Assembly: GCF_900110225.1 (NCBI RefSeq)
Contig: NZ_FOCW01000006.1
Coordinates: 47,034 to 111,033, forward strand
Length of the DNA stretch: 64,000 nt
Source: Allobrachymonas denitrificans DSM 15123
GTDB taxonomy: Bacteria > Pseudomonadota > Gammaproteobacteria > Burkholderiales > Burkholderiaceae_C
Direction: 5' to 3'
The notes under the pieces: model-generated
What the model saw: the letters and a program-made list of their open reading frames with translations, nothing else
Told to the model about the DNA's origin: nothing
The model's database searches: none
Translations under genes and position numbers: made by a program
Shown here: one piece after another, positions 9,669-20,486 of the stretch
Layout of the letters: the number at the start of each line of letters is the position of its first letter
Numbering within the stretch: the stretch's first letter is position 1

Positions 9669-9717
9669 TCAGTTTTTCTGTCTCAAGCAATACTTGTAGA
9701 GCTTGCCCCAAGTCGTT

Positions 9718-9756
9718 AATTTTGCAGCCATTTTTCATTTGAATGGCTGCAAAATT
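9718..9756. repeat. Perfect 15-bp inverted repeat between hslU and mraZ
   Basis: AATTTTGCAGCCATT (9718-9732) and its exact complement AATGGCTGCAAAATT (9742-9756) flank a 9-nt loop. The stem is stable but no T-run follows on either strand, so it is not a textbook intrinsic terminator. It may still end hslU transcription, protect the hslU 3' end or serve as a protein site before the dcw promoter. Confidence 0.6.
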
Positions 9757-9801
9757 CGTTCTAAGTGGTTGATTTCATTAAAAAAATCACGGCCCTCGCG
9801 G

Positions 9802-9830
9802 TTGTTGGTGTTTCCATTTCCTGCTACAGT
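9802..9830 (+). promoter_or_regulatory. Candidate dcw-cluster promoter (Pmra)
   Basis: TTGTTG (9802-9807), a 17-bp spacer and TACAGT (9825-9830) preceded by TGC, an extended -10. Transcription would start near 9837, about 67 nt before the mraZ start and directly before the GTGG boxes. Confidence 0.6.
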
Positions 9831-9838
9831 GTCGAAAA

Positions 9839-9852
9839 GTGGATTTAAGTGG
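9839..9852 (+). promoter_or_regulatory. MraZ-type operator boxes
   Basis: Two AAGTGG boxes have their GTGG at 9839-9842 and 9849-9852, exactly 10 bp apart, just after the predicted start site. A third AAGTGG lies upstream with GTGG at 9765-9768. MraZ is known to bind short direct repeats of the TGGG/GTGG type spaced by one helical turn upstream of its own gene. The boxes therefore suggest autoregulation of the whole cluster. Confidence 0.5.
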
Positions 9853-9903
9853 TGAATATTGCCGCTTGCCACCCATTTTCGGGGCTGTTTCAGGAAATCA
9901 GGC

Positions 9904-10338
9904 GTGTTTGAAGGTGCTTCTTCCCTCTCGGTGGATGCCAAAGGACGGATTGCGATACCGACCAAGTATCGTGCCGCCCTGGTTGAGGCCGCCCAGGGCA
10001 AGCTGCACATCACCCGCCACTTCCAGGAAGACTGCCTGCTGCTGTTCCCCGAGAACGAGTGGGTGCAGTTCCGTGAACGTGTGGCGGCCTGGCCGATGTC
10101 GGCTGCCTGGCAGAAGCGCATCGTGCTGAGCAATGCGCTGGGTCTCGACATGGACGAGAGCACCGGTCGCGTGCTGCTCTCGCCCGAACTGCGCGAGGCC
10201 GCCATGATGGGCAAGGAAGCCCTGCTGCTCGGCAACGGCAGCCACTTCGAGCTGTGGGACAAGGGCGTTTACACCGCCAAGGAAGCCCTGGCACGTCAGC
10301 AGCCTCTCCCTGCAGCCCTGCAGGATCTCGTTTTCTGA
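9904..10338 (+). CDS. mraZ: Transcriptional regulator MraZ
   Basis: Ring-forming AbrB/MraZ-fold DNA-binding protein, first gene of the dcw cluster and repressor of its own operon in E. coli. I chose GTG at 9904 rather than the in-frame TTG at 9859. With GTG the protein begins [15 protein letters not shown], the standard MraZ N-terminus, and AGGA (9892-9895) lies 8 bp upstream. The result is 144 residues, the usual length. The two repeated DxxxR-type half-motifs are visible (D-A-K-G-R near the start and D-E-S-T-G-R-V-L in the second half). rsmH begins 10 bp after the stop. Confidence 0.95.
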   Translation: MFEGASSLSVDAKGRIAIPTKYRAALVEAAQGKLHITRHFQEDCLLLFPENEWVQFRERVAAWPMSAAWQKRIVLSNALGLDMDESTGRVLLSPELREAAMMGKEALLLGNGSHFELWDKGVYTAKEALARQQPLPAALQDLVF

Positions 10339-10348
10339 AGGGGCTGGC

Positions 10349-11275
10349 ATGGAAGCCAACTGGAAACACACCACAGTCATGCTGGGTGAGGCGGTCGAGG
10401 CATTGGTGCACGACCCTGCCGGCTGCTACGTTGACGGCACCTTCGGCCGCGGTGGTCACACACGCGCCATCCTGCAGCAGCTCAACGAGCAGGGCCGTGT
10501 CATCGCCTTCGACAAGGACCCGGAGGCCGTGGCGCATGCCAATGCCATCGACGACAGCCGCTTCTCCATCCGCCACGACAGCTTCACCGGCATGGAAGAG
10601 CTGCCGGCGCACAGTGTGGATGGCGTGCTGCTTGACCTGGGCGTGAGCTCCCCACAGATTGACAACCCGGCGCGCGGCTTCTCGTTCCGCTTCGAAGGCC
10701 CGCTGGACATGCGCATGGATCCGACGCGGGGCGAGAGCGTGGCCGAATGGCTTGCCCACGCAGAGACGGACCAGATTGCGGAGGTGATACGTGATTACGG
10801 CGAAGAACGGTTTGCTCAACAGATTGCAAAGGCGATTGTTGCTCGCCGACAGGAGCGGCGCCCTGTTGCAAGCACCGCAGAACTGGCCCAGCTCGTGGCT
10901 GGTACGGTCAAAACCCGCGAGCCGGGTCAGGACCCTGCAACGCGGACATTTCAGGCTCTTAGGATTTTCATCAACGCAGAGCTTGAAGAGCTGCAGCAGA
11001 CGCTGAAGGCTTCGCTGCGCCTGCTCAAGCCGGGCGGGCGCCTGGTGGTGATCAGCTTCCACTCGCTGGAAGACCGCATCGTCAAGCAGTTCATGGTGCA
11101 GCACTCGCGCGAGGTGTTCGACCGCCGCATGCCGGCGGCTTTCGCACGCGCGCCTGCCCCCATGCGCCTGACGGACGTGACGCGCCTGCGCCCGACCAGC
11201 GAGGAAGTGCGCGACAACCCGCGTTCGCGCAGTGCCGTGCTGCGCTACGCCACCCGTACCGAGGTGCCCGCATGA
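10349..11275 (+). CDS. rsmH: 16S rRNA m4C1402 methyltransferase RsmH
   Basis: SAM-dependent N4-methyltransferase (MraW) acting on C1402 in the ribosomal decoding centre. The 308-residue protein begins [19 protein letters not shown]. It has the motif I loop [11 protein letters not shown], an A-F-D-K-D-P acidic motif [11 protein letters not shown] (motif IV), and [15 protein letters not shown], a family signature. It sits second in the dcw cluster and its stop overlaps the ftsL start as ATGA. Confidence 0.97.
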   Translation: MEANWKHTTVMLGEAVEALVHDPAGCYVDGTFGRGGHTRAILQQLNEQGRVIAFDKDPEAVAHANAIDDSRFSIRHDSFTGMEELPAHSVDGVLLDLGVSSPQIDNPARGFSFRFEGPLDMRMDPTRGESVAEWLAHAETDQIAEVIRDYGEERFAQQIAKAIVARRQERRPVASTAELAQLVAGTVKTREPGQDPATRTFQALRIFINAELEELQQTLKASLRLLKPGGRLVVISFHSLEDRIVKQFMVQHSREVFDRRMPAAFARAPAPMRLTDVTRLRPTSEEVRDNPRSRSAVLRYATRTEVPA

Positions 11276-11604
11276 TGCGCCTCAACATGATCCTGCTGGC
11301 CGCCGTGCTGGGCAGTGCCTTCTATCTGGTGCAGCTGCAGTACGAGTCGCGCACCGTGTACACCGCCATGGACAAGACCCAGGCCGCCGCACGCAAGCTG
11401 ACGACCGAGCGTGAAACGCTGGAAGTGCAGAAGCGCGCCCAGACCGCCGCCCTGCGCGTGCAGAGCATTGCCCGCGAACAGCTGGCCATGCGCGAAGCCA
11501 CGCCCTCCATCACCCAGTACGTCACCATCCGCAACGGGCAGGTCACCGTGAGCACGCCGGTGGCAGAAGCAGGGCAGATCGCTGCTTCCGGGAGGAAGCC
11601 ATGA
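11272..11604 (+). CDS. ftsL: Cell division protein FtsL
   Basis: Small bitopic divisome protein of 110 residues that forms the FtsQLB complex with FtsQ and FtsB and activates FtsWI. A single membrane segment lies at about residues 5-22 ([16 protein letters not shown]). A periplasmic heptad-type coiled coil follows (about 35-85). Sequence is poorly conserved, as is usual for FtsL, so the call rests on size, topology and position between rsmH and ftsI. Two adjacent ATGs (11272 and 11275) are possible starts. The gene overlaps ftsI by 4 bp. Confidence 0.92.
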   Translation: MMRLNMILLAAVLGSAFYLVQLQYESRTVYTAMDKTQAAARKLTTERETLEVQKRAQTAALRVQSIAREQLAMREATPSITQYVTIRNGQVTVSTPVAEAGQIAASGRKP

Positions 11605-13454
11605 TCCGTTTCGGCCGCCAGGATCGCCAGGACCGCGAGGACCGCGCGCTGCAGAAAAGCCTGAAGGGCGTCACCAGCGTCAAGGGCGTGAAGAATGTGT
11701 CGCTCGGCGCCAACCCGCTGCTCACCAGCCGCACGCCGGTGTGGCGCAGCCGCCTGCTGGTGGGCGGCCTGGCGCTCGGCTTCGCCATCATGGCGGGCCG
11801 TGCGGCCTATGTGCAGATCTTCGGCAATGACTTCTTCCTGCGTCAGGGTGAAGTGCGCTTTGCGCGCACGCTCGAGATGCCGGCCAACCGCGGCCGCATC
11901 CTGGACCGCAACGGCCTGATCCTCGCTTCCAGCGTGCCGGCCGAAAGCATCTGGGCCTTCCCCGAAGAGGTGGATCAGGAAGAAGATGCCGCCAAGCTGC
12001 AGAAGATGGCCAAGCTGCTGGGCATGCCGCTCAAGGACATCCAGAAACGTCTGGACATCGACAACAAGAACTTCGTCTACATCAAGCGTCAGGTGGACGA
12101 GTCCATCGCCAAACAGATTGCCGAGCTGCACATCAAGGGCATCTACCAGCGCAAGGAATACCGCCGCCAGTATCCCGAAGGCGAGGCCGTGGCGCACATC
12201 GTCGGCTTCACCGATGTCGAGGACAAGGGCCAGGAAGGCATGGAGCGTACCTTCAACGCCCAGCTCGCCGGCAAGCCCGGCTCGCGCCGCGTGATCAAGG
12301 ACCGCCTCGGCCGCGTCATCGAGGGCGTGGGCGAGCAGGTGCCGCCGATGGATGGCCAGGACATCCACCTGACCATCGACAGCAAGGTGCAGTACTTCGC
12401 GTGGCAGAAGCTGCGTGATGCCGTGCAGGCCTACAAGGCCAAGGGCGGCAGCGTGGTGGTGCTCGACGTGCAGACTGGCGAGGTGCTGGCACTGGCCAAC
12501 TACCCCAGCTACGACCCCAACAACCGCAAGAACCTTTCGGGCGAGCAGTTGCGCAACCGCGCCCTCACCGATATCTACGAGCCCGGCTCCACCATGAAGC
12601 CGGTCACGGTGGCTCTGGCACTGCAGCAGGGCAAGGTCAACCCGGGCACGCTGATTGCCACCGGCAACGGCCGGATGCAGATTGGCACGGCCAATATCGG
12701 CGACACCCACGCCTACGGCACGCTCACGGTCGATGGCGTGGTGCAGAAGTCCAGCAACGTGGGCACCGTCAAGATCTCCCAGCGCCTCACCGGCGAGGAC
12801 ATGTGGGAGAACTTCAGCAACATCGGCCTGGGCCAGAAGCCCGACCTGCCGTTCCCCGGCATGGCGGCTGGCCGCCTGCGTCCGTACAAGAGCTGGCGTG
12901 AAGTGGAAAAGGCCACCATGAGCTACGGCTACGGCCTGTCTGCCAGCCTGTTCCAGCTGGCGCGTGCCTACTCCGTGTTCGCGCGCGACGGCGTGATGAT
13001 GCCGGTCACCCTGGTGCGTGACGGCGTGGTGGACAGCACCGGCAAGTTCAAGCCGCTGGAAAAATCCGAAGGCAAGCGCGTCTACAGCCCGAAAGTGGCC
13101 AAGCAGGTGCTGCACATGCTGCACCTCGTCACCTTGCCTGGCGGCACGGCGCAGCAGGCGCAGACCGTGGGCTACTCGGTAGGTGGCAAGACCGGGACCG
13201 CGCGCAAGCAGGAAGGCCGCGGCTATTCCGCGCAGAAATACCGTGCCTCGTTTGTCGGCGTGTCGCCGATCGAGTCGCCCCGCATCGTGGTGGGCGTGAT
13301 GATCGACGAGCCGCGCGGCAGCATCTACGGCGGCGTGGTCGCTGCCCCGGTGTTCAGCGAGGTGGTGCAGCAGACGCTGCGCATTCTCGGCGTGCAGCCC
13401 GACATGTCGGTGCAGCCGGGTGTGATTACCGATGCTCCGCAGGAGTCGCTATGA
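11601..13454 (+). CDS. ftsI: Septal peptidoglycan transpeptidase FtsI (PBP3)
   Basis: Class B penicillin-binding protein of 617 residues that cross-links septal peptidoglycan with FtsW. It has a cytoplasmic tail, one membrane segment (about 50-70), a pedestal domain with the R-G-R-I-L-D-R-N-G signature, and the transpeptidase domain. The three active-site motifs are S-T-M-K (catalytic Ser about 330), S-S-N (about 384) and K-T-G-T (about 530). The cytoplasmic tail of about 48 residues is longer than average and basic. It is translationally coupled to ftsL upstream and murE downstream by 4-bp overlaps. Confidence 0.97.
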   Translation: MIRFGRQDRQDREDRALQKSLKGVTSVKGVKNVSLGANPLLTSRTPVWRSRLLVGGLALGFAIMAGRAAYVQIFGNDFFLRQGEVRFARTLEMPANRGRILDRNGLILASSVPAESIWAFPEEVDQEEDAAKLQKMAKLLGMPLKDIQKRLDIDNKNFVYIKRQVDESIAKQIAELHIKGIYQRKEYRRQYPEGEAVAHIVGFTDVEDKGQEGMERTFNAQLAGKPGSRRVIKDRLGRVIEGVGEQVPPMDGQDIHLTIDSKVQYFAWQKLRDAVQAYKAKGGSVVVLDVQTGEVLALANYPSYDPNNRKNLSGEQLRNRALTDIYEPGSTMKPVTVALALQQGKVNPGTLIATGNGRMQIGTANIGDTHAYGTLTVDGVVQKSSNVGTVKISQRLTGEDMWENFSNIGLGQKPDLPFPGMAAGRLRPYKSWREVEKATMSYGYGLSASLFQLARAYSVFARDGVMMPVTLVRDGVVDSTGKFKPLEKSEGKRVYSPKVAKQVLHMLHLVTLPGGTAQQAQTVGYSVGGKTGTARKQEGRGYSAQKYRASFVGVSPIESPRIVVGVMIDEPRGSIYGGVVAAPVFSEVVQQTLRILGVQPDMSVQPGVITDAPQESL

Positions 13455-15016
13455 CAGACAAGAATCTCCTGCCCCTGATGACGATGCCGCAAGAAGCGGC
13501 GCAATGGCTGCGCCAGCACGCCTCCGTGCTGCGCACCGACAGCCGCAAGATCCAGCCCGGCGATGCCTTCGTGGCCTGGCCGGGCGCTGCGCATGATGCG
13601 CGCGCCCATGTGCTGGCTGCGCTGGAACGTGGCGCTGCCGCCTGCCTGGTGGAAGCCGACGGCGCAGGCGCCTTCGATTTTGCCCAGCCGCAGGCGCAAG
13701 CCCAGGTGGCGGGCCGTGTGGCGGCCTATGCCGGCCTCAAGCGCGCCACCGCGTTGGTGGGTGCCGAGTTCTACGGCCATCCCTCGCAGCAGCTGTCCGT
13801 GATCGCCGCTACCGGCACCAACGGCAAGACCAGCACGGCATGGTGGCTGGCGCAGGCACTGTCGCAGGTGGCGGCTGCCGATGGCCGCGCCCATGGTTGC
13901 GGCCTGGTCGGCACGCTGGGCGTGGGCCGCTTCGTCAATGGGCAGGCGGCGCTGGACTACACCGGCCTCACCACGCCGGATCCGGTGCTGCTGCAAGGCC
14001 AGCTGCGCCAATTCGTGGAGCGGGGCGTGCGCGCCTGCGTGATGGAGGCGTCTTCCATCGGCATTGCCGAGCATCGCCTGGATGGCACCCGCATCCGCGT
14101 GGCGCTGTTCACCAACTTCACGCAGGACCACCTCGACTACCACGGCAGCATGGAAGCCTACTGGCAGGCCAAGCGCGAGCTGTTCGACTGGGAAGGGCTG
14201 GAGGCTGCCGTCATCAATATTGATGATCCGCAGGGTGCGCGTCTGGCGCAGGAACTGCAGGGCGGCCCGCTGGATGTGTGGACGGTGTCCTGCGAAGGCA
14301 AGCCGGCCCGCCTGCAGGCGCTGGATGTGCATTACGACGCGCAAGGCCTGGTTTTCACGCTGGTGGAAGAGGGCGAGCGCACCGAGCTGCGCACGGCCCT
14401 GATCGGCCAGTACAACGTGGCCAACATGCTGGGCGTGCTGGCCACGCTGCGCGCACTGCAGGTGCCGCTGGCGCAGGCGGTGCAGGCCTGCAGCGGCCTG
14501 CTGCCGGTGCCCGGACGCATGGAATGCCTCACGGCTGCCGGCCAGCCGCTGGTGGCAGTGGACTACGCCCACACCTCCGATGCCATCGAGAAGGCGCTGC
14601 AAGCGCTGCGTCCGCTCGCCGAACAGCGTGGCGGCCAGCTCTGGTGCGTGTTTGGCTGCGGTGGCGACCGCGATCCGGCCAAGCGCCCGCTGATGGCCCA
14701 GGCTGCGGAGAACGGTGCCGACCGCGTGGTGGTGACCAGCGACAACCCGCGCACCGAAGACCCCAAGGCCATCATCGCGCAGGTGCTGTGCGGTCTGGAA
14801 CAGACCAACGGCGTGCTGGTGCAGGCCGATCGTGCGCTGGCGATTGCCGCCGCCGTGCAGCAGGCTGCGCCGCAGGACGTGGTGCTGGTGGCCGGCAAGG
14901 GGCACGAGGATTATCAGGAAATCAACGGGCAACGCACCCATTTCTCGGATCAGGAACACGTGCAGATGGCGCTGGACAAACGGGCGCAACAGGCCCGGGA
15001 AGGGGCGACAGCATGA
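13451..15016 (+). CDS. murE: UDP-MurNAc-tripeptide synthetase MurE (meso-DAP adding)
   Basis: Mur ligase of 521 residues that adds meso-diaminopimelate to UDP-MurNAc-L-Ala-D-Glu with ATP in the cytoplasm. The ATP loop A-T-G-T-N-G-K-T-S lies at about 118-127, and the substrate motif D-N-P-R at about 431-434, which selects meso-DAP over lysine. The D-Y-A-H-T segment is the conserved MurE C-domain motif. The DAP preference fits the dapF gene at the start of the window. It overlaps both neighbours by 4 bp. Confidence 0.97.
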   Translation: MTDKNLLPLMTMPQEAAQWLRQHASVLRTDSRKIQPGDAFVAWPGAAHDARAHVLAALERGAAACLVEADGAGAFDFAQPQAQAQVAGRVAAYAGLKRATALVGAEFYGHPSQQLSVIAATGTNGKTSTAWWLAQALSQVAAADGRAHGCGLVGTLGVGRFVNGQAALDYTGLTTPDPVLLQGQLRQFVERGVRACVMEASSIGIAEHRLDGTRIRVALFTNFTQDHLDYHGSMEAYWQAKRELFDWEGLEAAVINIDDPQGARLAQELQGGPLDVWTVSCEGKPARLQALDVHYDAQGLVFTLVEEGERTELRTALIGQYNVANMLGVLATLRALQVPLAQAVQACSGLLPVPGRMECLTAAGQPLVAVDYAHTSDAIEKALQALRPLAEQRGGQLWCVFGCGGDRDPAKRPLMAQAAENGADRVVVTSDNPRTEDPKAIIAQVLCGLEQTNGVLVQADRALAIAAAVQQAAPQDVVLVAGKGHEDYQEINGQRTHFSDQEHVQMALDKRAQQAREGATA

Positions 15017-16437
15017 GCGCCCCGATGATGACATTGAATCAGGCAGCCCGGTGGCTGCCGCAGGCCGTTCTGGTGGGCGATGGCACAACCTCCGTGCAGC
15101 GCGTGCATACCGATACGCGCACGTTGCAGGCCGGTGACCTGTTCGTGGCCCTCAAGGGCGAGCGCTTCGATGCCAACAGCTTCCTCGCGCAGGCGCGTGA
15201 AGCCGGCGCCGTGGCGGCCGTGTGCCAGCCTGGCCAGCTGGCTGCAATGGGCTGGAACGGTCTGGAAGTGGCCGACAGCAAGCAGGCGCTGGGCCAGCTC
15301 GCCGCCGGCTGGCGCGTGCAGTTCAAGCTGCCGCTGATTGCCGTCACCGGCAGCAATGGCAAGACGACCGTGACGCAGATGATTGCGTCCATCCTGCGTG
15401 CCGCAGCAGGCGATGCCGCCTTCTCCACGCAGGGCAACCTGAACAATGACATTGGCGTGCCGCTGACGCTGCTGCGTCTGCGCGATGCGCACCGTCTGGC
15501 CGTAGTCGAGCTGGGCATGAACCACCCGGGCGAGATTGCCGGACTGGCGCAGATGGCTGCGCCCACGGTGGCGCTGGTCAACAACGCCCAGCGCGAGCAC
15601 CAGGAGTTCATGGGCACGGTCGAGGCCGTGGCGCACGAGAACGGCAGCGTGATCACGGCATTGCCCGCCGATGGCGTGGCCGTGTATCCCGCTGACGAAA
15701 CCTATACCTCCGTGTGGCAGACGCTGGCCGGCAATCGCCGCAGCCTGCGTTTTGCGCTGGATGCCGCCACCGGCGCCGAAGTGCATGCCACGCAGATCGC
15801 CTGGATTGGCGCACACTGGGACGTGCATGCCGCAACGCCGCAAGGCCCATTGGCCTTCACGCTGCAGGTGGCCGGCCGCCACAACGTCAAGAACGCGCTG
15901 GCAGCTGCCGCCTGCGCCATCGCTGCCGGTGTGCCGCTGGCCGCCATCGCCGAAGGCCTGTCGGCCTTCGTGCCGGTCAAGGGCCGCTCGCGCGCCATCG
16001 AGGCGCACTGGCAGGGCCGCGCGCTCACGCTGGTCGACGACAGCTACAACGCCAACCCCGATTCCGTGCGCGCCGCCATCGACGTGCTGCGCGAACTGCC
16101 GGGCCCGCGCCTGCTGGTGCTGGGCGACATGGGGGAAGTGGGCGACCAGGGCGAGGCCTTCCATGTGGAGATCGGCCAGTACGCCCGCGAACAGGGGATC
16201 GAACAGGTGCTGACGCTGGGCAGCCTGGCACGCCATGTGACCGGCCAGCACCCAGGCGCACGGCACTGCGGCGATGCACCGGCCGACATGCCGGCTTTGC
16301 TCGAGGCGGTGCAGCCGCTGCTGGCACAAACGGCCAGCGTACTCGTCAAGGGATCGCGCTTCATGCAGATGGAGCGCGTGGTGGAACTGCTGCAGCAGGC
16401 ACAACAAGAGAAGGACAAAACATGCTGCCCGCACTGA
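15013..16437 (+). CDS. murF: UDP-MurNAc-pentapeptide synthetase MurF
   Basis: Adds the D-Ala-D-Ala dipeptide (made by the Ddl encoded downstream) to the UDP-MurNAc-tripeptide. The 474-residue protein begins [15 protein letters not shown]. Its ATP loop T-G-S-N-G-K-T-T-V is at about 112-120, followed by [13 protein letters not shown], a MurF signature, and the [11 protein letters not shown]-terminal motif. The ATG at 15013 overlaps the murE stop by 4 bp. The frame remains open upstream inside murE, but that part is not MurF-like. Its 3' end overlaps mraY by 16 bp. Confidence 0.97.
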   Translation: MSAPMMTLNQAARWLPQAVLVGDGTTSVQRVHTDTRTLQAGDLFVALKGERFDANSFLAQAREAGAVAAVCQPGQLAAMGWNGLEVADSKQALGQLAAGWRVQFKLPLIAVTGSNGKTTVTQMIASILRAAAGDAAFSTQGNLNNDIGVPLTLLRLRDAHRLAVVELGMNHPGEIAGLAQMAAPTVALVNNAQREHQEFMGTVEAVAHENGSVITALPADGVAVYPADETYTSVWQTLAGNRRSLRFALDAATGAEVHATQIAWIGAHWDVHAATPQGPLAFTLQVAGRHNVKNALAAAACAIAAGVPLAAIAEGLSAFVPVKGRSRAIEAHWQGRALTLVDDSYNANPDSVRAAIDVLRELPGPRLLVLGDMGEVGDQGEAFHVEIGQYAREQGIEQVLTLGSLARHVTGQHPGARHCGDAPADMPALLEAVQPLLAQTASVLVKGSRFMQMERVVELLQQAQQEKDKTCCPH

Positions 16438-17600
16438 CCCAATGGCTGATGGAGCTGTACCCGCAGTACGGCTTCCTGCGCGTCTTCCAGTACCTCACCT
16501 TCCGTGCGGTGATGACGGCGATGACGGCGCTGATTCTGGGGCTGCTGGCCGGCCCCTGGGTGATCCGCAAGCTGCGCGAGCTGAAGATCGGCCAGCCGGT
16601 GCGTGGCTACGCCATGGAAACCCACCTGAGCAAGAGCGGCACCCCCACCATGGGCGGCATCCTGATCCTGCTCTCGATCGCGATTTCCACCTTCCTCTGG
16701 GCCGACCTCACCAACCGCTTCGTCTGGATCGTGCTGGTGGTGACGCTGGGCTTTGGCGCCATCGGCTGGGCCGATGACTGGCGCAAGGTGGTGCGCAAGG
16801 ATCCCGAGGGCATGCCCTCGCGCGAGAAGTTCATGTGGCAGACGCTGATCGGCTTGGGAGCTGCGCTCTACCTGATGTTCAGCATCTCCGAAAGCGACAA
16901 CTACCGCGTGATCATGCTGGTGTACGAGTGGATCCGCTCCGGTTTCGATATCAACCTGCCGCCCAAGGCCGGCCTGATGGTGCCCTTCTTCAAGCAGATC
17001 AGCTATCCGCTGGGCGTATTCGGCTTCGTGGCGCTGACCTTCGTGGTGATCGTGGGCAGCAGCAACGCCGTCAACCTGACGGACGGTCTGGATGGCCTGG
17101 CCATCATGCCGGTGGTGATGGTGGGTTCGGCGCTCGGCATCTTCGCCTATGTGACCGGCAGCAAGGTGTTCTCCGGCTACCTGTTCCTGCCGCACATTCC
17201 CGGCGCGGGCGAGTTGATGGTGTTCTGCGCCGCCATGCTGGGCGCGGGCCTGGCTTTTCTCTGGTTCAACACGCATCCGGCCCAGGTCTTCATGGGCGAC
17301 GTGGGCGCGCTGGCGCTGGGCGGCGCCCTGGGCACCATCGCCGTGATCGTGCGCCAGGAAATCGTGCTGGCCATCATGGGCGGCATCTTCGTGGTCGAAG
17401 CGCTGTCGGTGATGCTGCAGGTGACCTACTTCAAGTACACCAAGAAGCGAACCGGCACCGGGCAACGCCTGTTCAAGATGGCGCCGCTGCACCACCACTT
17501 CGAAAAGAACGGCTGGCGCGAGACGCAGGTTGTGGTCCGTTTCTGGATCATCACCATGCTGCTGTGCCTGGCCGGCCTGTCCACCCTGAAGCTGAGGTAA
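16422..17600 (+). CDS. mraY: Phospho-MurNAc-pentapeptide translocase MraY
   Basis: Integral membrane enzyme that transfers phospho-MurNAc-pentapeptide to undecaprenyl phosphate, giving lipid I. The 392-residue protein has about ten membrane segments. Signature loops visible are K-S-G-T-P-T-M-G-G, the D-D-W-R-K catalytic acidic pair region, the [10 protein letters not shown] segment and the H-H-H-F-E cytoplasmic histidines. The ATG at 16422 gives the normal [10 protein letters not shown]-terminus. It overlaps the murF end by 16 bp, so the two are coupled. Confidence 0.97.
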   Translation: MLPALTQWLMELYPQYGFLRVFQYLTFRAVMTAMTALILGLLAGPWVIRKLRELKIGQPVRGYAMETHLSKSGTPTMGGILILLSIAISTFLWADLTNRFVWIVLVVTLGFGAIGWADDWRKVVRKDPEGMPSREKFMWQTLIGLGAALYLMFSISESDNYRVIMLVYEWIRSGFDINLPPKAGLMVPFFKQISYPLGVFGFVALTFVVIVGSSNAVNLTDGLDGLAIMPVVMVGSALGIFAYVTGSKVFSGYLFLPHIPGAGELMVFCAAMLGAGLAFLWFNTHPAQVFMGDVGALALGGALGTIAVIVRQEIVLAIMGGIFVVEALSVMLQVTYFKYTKKRTGTGQRLFKMAPLHHHFEKNGWRETQVVVRFWIITMLLCLAGLSTLKLR

Positions 17601-17604
17601 GACG

Positions 17605-19152
17605 ATGGCCGGCATGCTTGATCAAAAATCCGTCCTGATCCTTGGTCTGGGTATTTCCGGCCTGGCGATGGCGCGCTGGTGCGCCCGACAGGGGGCGAAC
17701 GTGACCGTGGCCGACAGCCGCGAAGCACCGCCCAATCTGGCAAAACTGCAGGCCGAGGTGCCGCAGGCGCGCTTTGTCAGCGGTGCGTTCGGCGCTGGCT
17801 TGCTGGACGGCAATACCGTGCGTGCGGTGTTCGTCAGCCCCGGTCTGGCACCGCAGGATACGGCTGCCGTGCTGGAGCCGGCCCGTGCGCAAGGCCTGTG
17901 GGTCGGCGGCGAGCTGGATCTGTTTGCCCAGGCGCTGCGCATGCTGCAGGAGCAGCAGGGCTATGCGCCCAAGGTGCTGGGCATCACCGGCACCAACGGC
18001 AAGACGACGGTCACCTCGCTCACCACGCAGCTGGTGGAGCGCGCCGGCCTGAGCGTGGCCATGGCCGGCAATATCGGCCCGACGCTGCTCGATACCCTGT
18101 CTGCCGCCATCGATGCCGAAGCGCTGCCGCAGGCCTGGGTGCTGGAACTGTCCAGTTTCCAGCTCAACGACTGCAGCAGCTTCGAGCCGACCGCAGCCAC
18201 CATCCTCAACGTGTCGCAGGACCATCTGGACTGGCATGGCGACATGGACGCCTATGTGCAGGCCAAAGCCAACATCTTCGGCCAGCAGGGCGTGGCAGTG
18301 CTGAACCGCGACGATCCGGTGGTGATGGCGCTGCTGCCGCAACTGGCACCGCAGAGCCAGCCCGGCTACAAGGCGGCCAAGGGCGAATTCCAGCGCGACT
18401 GGATCAGCTTCGGCTTCGGCATGCCCTCCCGTCCGGGCGACTTCGGTCTGGAAGAAGTCAACGGCATGGTCTGGCTGGTGCGCGCCGGCGAGCAGGATGA
18501 AACGCTCAAGGGCAAGCGCGCCCGTGCTGCCGCCGAGGAAGAGCTGTATATCCAGCGCCTGATGCCGGCCGATGCGCTGCGCATCCGCGGCCGCCACAAC
18601 GCCAGCAATGCGCTGGCGGCGCTGGCCCTGGCGCTGCAGACGGGCGCGCCGCTGGCGCCCATGCTGTACGGCCTGCGCGAATACCGTGGCGAGCCGCACC
18701 GCGTGGAGCCGGTGGGCATCGTGGAGCAGGTGGAGTATTTCGACGACAGCAAGGGCACCAATGTGGGCGCCACGCTGGCTGCCCTCAATGGCCTGGGTGC
18801 CGACCGCCAGCTGGTGGTCATCCTGGGCGGTGAAGGCAAGGGCCAGGATTTTGCCCCGCTGGCACCGGCCGTGCAGCGCTGCTGCCGCGCCGTGGTGCTG
18901 ATCGGGCGCGATGCGCCGCTGATCGAGGCCGCGCTGCAGGCCACCGGTGTGCCGCTGCTGCACGCCGACAGCATGCAGACCGCCGTGAACGTCGCGACCG
19001 AACAGGCACAGGCGGGTGATGCCGTGCTGCTGTCGCCGGCCTGCGCCAGTTTCGACATGTTCAAGGACTATGCCGACCGGGCCCACCAGTTCTGCGCCGC
19101 CGTGGCGCAGCTGGCCGAGGACCGCGGCGCTTCTCTGGAGGGAGCGGCATGA
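17605..19152 (+). CDS. murD: UDP-MurNAc-L-alanine:D-glutamate ligase MurD
   Basis: Mur ligase of 515 residues that adds D-glutamate to UDP-MurNAc-L-Ala. It has the N-terminal UDP-binding Rossmann segment [10 protein letters not shown], the ATP loop [11 protein letters not shown] at about 124-134, the H-N-A-S-N-A-L-A motif, and F-D-D-S-K-G-T-N in the C-domain. It is somewhat longer than E. coli MurD because of an insertion around residues 250-310. It begins 4 bp after mraY and overlaps ftsW by 4 bp. Confidence 0.96.
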   Translation: MAGMLDQKSVLILGLGISGLAMARWCARQGANVTVADSREAPPNLAKLQAEVPQARFVSGAFGAGLLDGNTVRAVFVSPGLAPQDTAAVLEPARAQGLWVGGELDLFAQALRMLQEQQGYAPKVLGITGTNGKTTVTSLTTQLVERAGLSVAMAGNIGPTLLDTLSAAIDAEALPQAWVLELSSFQLNDCSSFEPTAATILNVSQDHLDWHGDMDAYVQAKANIFGQQGVAVLNRDDPVVMALLPQLAPQSQPGYKAAKGEFQRDWISFGFGMPSRPGDFGLEEVNGMVWLVRAGEQDETLKGKRARAAAEEELYIQRLMPADALRIRGRHNASNALAALALALQTGAPLAPMLYGLREYRGEPHRVEPVGIVEQVEYFDDSKGTNVGATLAALNGLGADRQLVVILGGEGKGQDFAPLAPAVQRCCRAVVLIGRDAPLIEAALQATGVPLLHADSMQTAVNVATEQAQAGDAVLLSPACASFDMFKDYADRAHQFCAAVAQLAEDRGASLEGAA

Positions 19153-20486
19153 GTGCTGTACTGCCCGGCAATCCCGCTGGCAACCGCTGGCAACGCCTGC
19201 GCGACCGGTTCGCCCGTCCCGGCGCGGCCCTGCCGTGGCAGCGCGAGAAGGACGACAACGCCATCCCCATGCGCATGCCGTCCGCCTCGTACGGTCGCGC
19301 GCGCTCGCAGCAGCTGACCCTGGCCAATGTGAGCGTGGACCAGGCGCTGGTCTGGGTCATCGTGGCGCTGCTGCTGTGGGGTCTGGTGATGGTGTTCTCC
19401 GCCTCCATCGCCATGCCGGACAACCCGCGATTTGCCAACTATGCCCAGTCGCACTTCCTCACCCGTCACCTGTTTTCTCTGGTGATGGGCGGCGTGGCGG
19501 CCTTGCTGGTGTTCCAGATTCCGATCAGCGTCTGGGAAAAATGGGCGCCCGTCCTGTTCCTCGGTGCCCTGGTGCTGCTGATCGCGGTGCTGATCCCCGG
19601 CATTGGCAAGGGCGTGAACGGCGCGCGCCGCTGGATTTCGCTGGGCGTGATGAACTTCCAGCCCTCCGAGCTGGCCAAGCTGGCCGTGCTGCTCTACGCC
19701 GCCAACTACATCCGCCGCAAGATGGAAATCCAGGAGCGCGAGCGCAACATGGGTGACATGGAGCGCTTCTTCCGCGCCGTGGCTCCGATGGCGTTTGCCG
19801 TCGGCGTTGTGGGCGTGCTGCTGCTGCTCGAGCCCGACATGGGCGCCTTCTTGGTGATCGCCGTGATCGCCATGGGCATCCTGTTCCTGGGCGGCGTCAA
19901 TGCGCGCATGTTCTTCCTGATCGCCATCATCCTGGTGGCCGTGTTTGCGCTGATGATTGCCACCTCGCCCTGGCGTCGCGAGCGGGTGTTTGCCTATCTG
20001 GATCCGTGGAGCATGGAGCACGCGCTGGGCAAGGGCTACCAGCTGTCGCACGCGCTGATCGCCATCGGCCGTGGCGAGCTGTTCGGCGTCGGTCTGGGTG
20101 GCAGCGTGGAAAAGCTGCACTGGCTGCCCGAAGCGCATACCGACTTCCTGCTGTCGGTGATCGGCGAGGAATTCGGCTTCGTCGGCATCGCCGTACTGAT
20201 CGTGGCCTTCTTCTGGCTCACGCGCCGCATCATCGAAATCGGCCGTCAGGCCATCGCGCTGGACCGCACCTTTGCCGGCCTGGCTGCGCAGGGCGTGGGC
20301 CTGTGGATGGGTTTCCAGGCGCTGATCAACATCGGCGTGAACCTGGGTGCGCTGCCCACCAAGGGCCTGACGCTGCCGCTGATGAGTTACGGCGGCTCCG
20401 CCATCCTGATGAATCTCGTCGCGCTGGCCATCGTGCTGCGCATCGACCATGAAAACCGCACATTGATGAAGGGGGGCAGTCTGTGA
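19149..20486 (+). CDS. ftsW: Septal peptidoglycan glycosyltransferase FtsW
   Basis: SEDS-family polymerase of 445 residues that polymerises lipid II at the septum together with FtsI. It has a basic cytoplasmic tail of about 60 residues, longer than the E. coli form, and then ten hydrophobic segments. Signature stretches are [43 protein letters not shown] and L-P-L-M-S-Y-G-G-S. Start and stop overlap murD and murG by 4 bp each. Confidence 0.96.
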   Translation: MSAVLPGNPAGNRWQRLRDRFARPGAALPWQREKDDNAIPMRMPSASYGRARSQQLTLANVSVDQALVWVIVALLLWGLVMVFSASIAMPDNPRFANYAQSHFLTRHLFSLVMGGVAALLVFQIPISVWEKWAPVLFLGALVLLIAVLIPGIGKGVNGARRWISLGVMNFQPSELAKLAVLLYAANYIRRKMEIQERERNMGDMERFFRAVAPMAFAVGVVGVLLLLEPDMGAFLVIAVIAMGILFLGGVNARMFFLIAIILVAVFALMIATSPWRRERVFAYLDPWSMEHALGKGYQLSHALIAIGRGELFGVGLGGSVEKLHWLPEAHTDFLLSVIGEEFGFVGIAVLIVAFFWLTRRIIEIGRQAIALDRTFAGLAAQGVGLWMGFQALINIGVNLGALPTKGLTLPLMSYGGSAILMNLVALAIVLRIDHENRTLMKGGSL

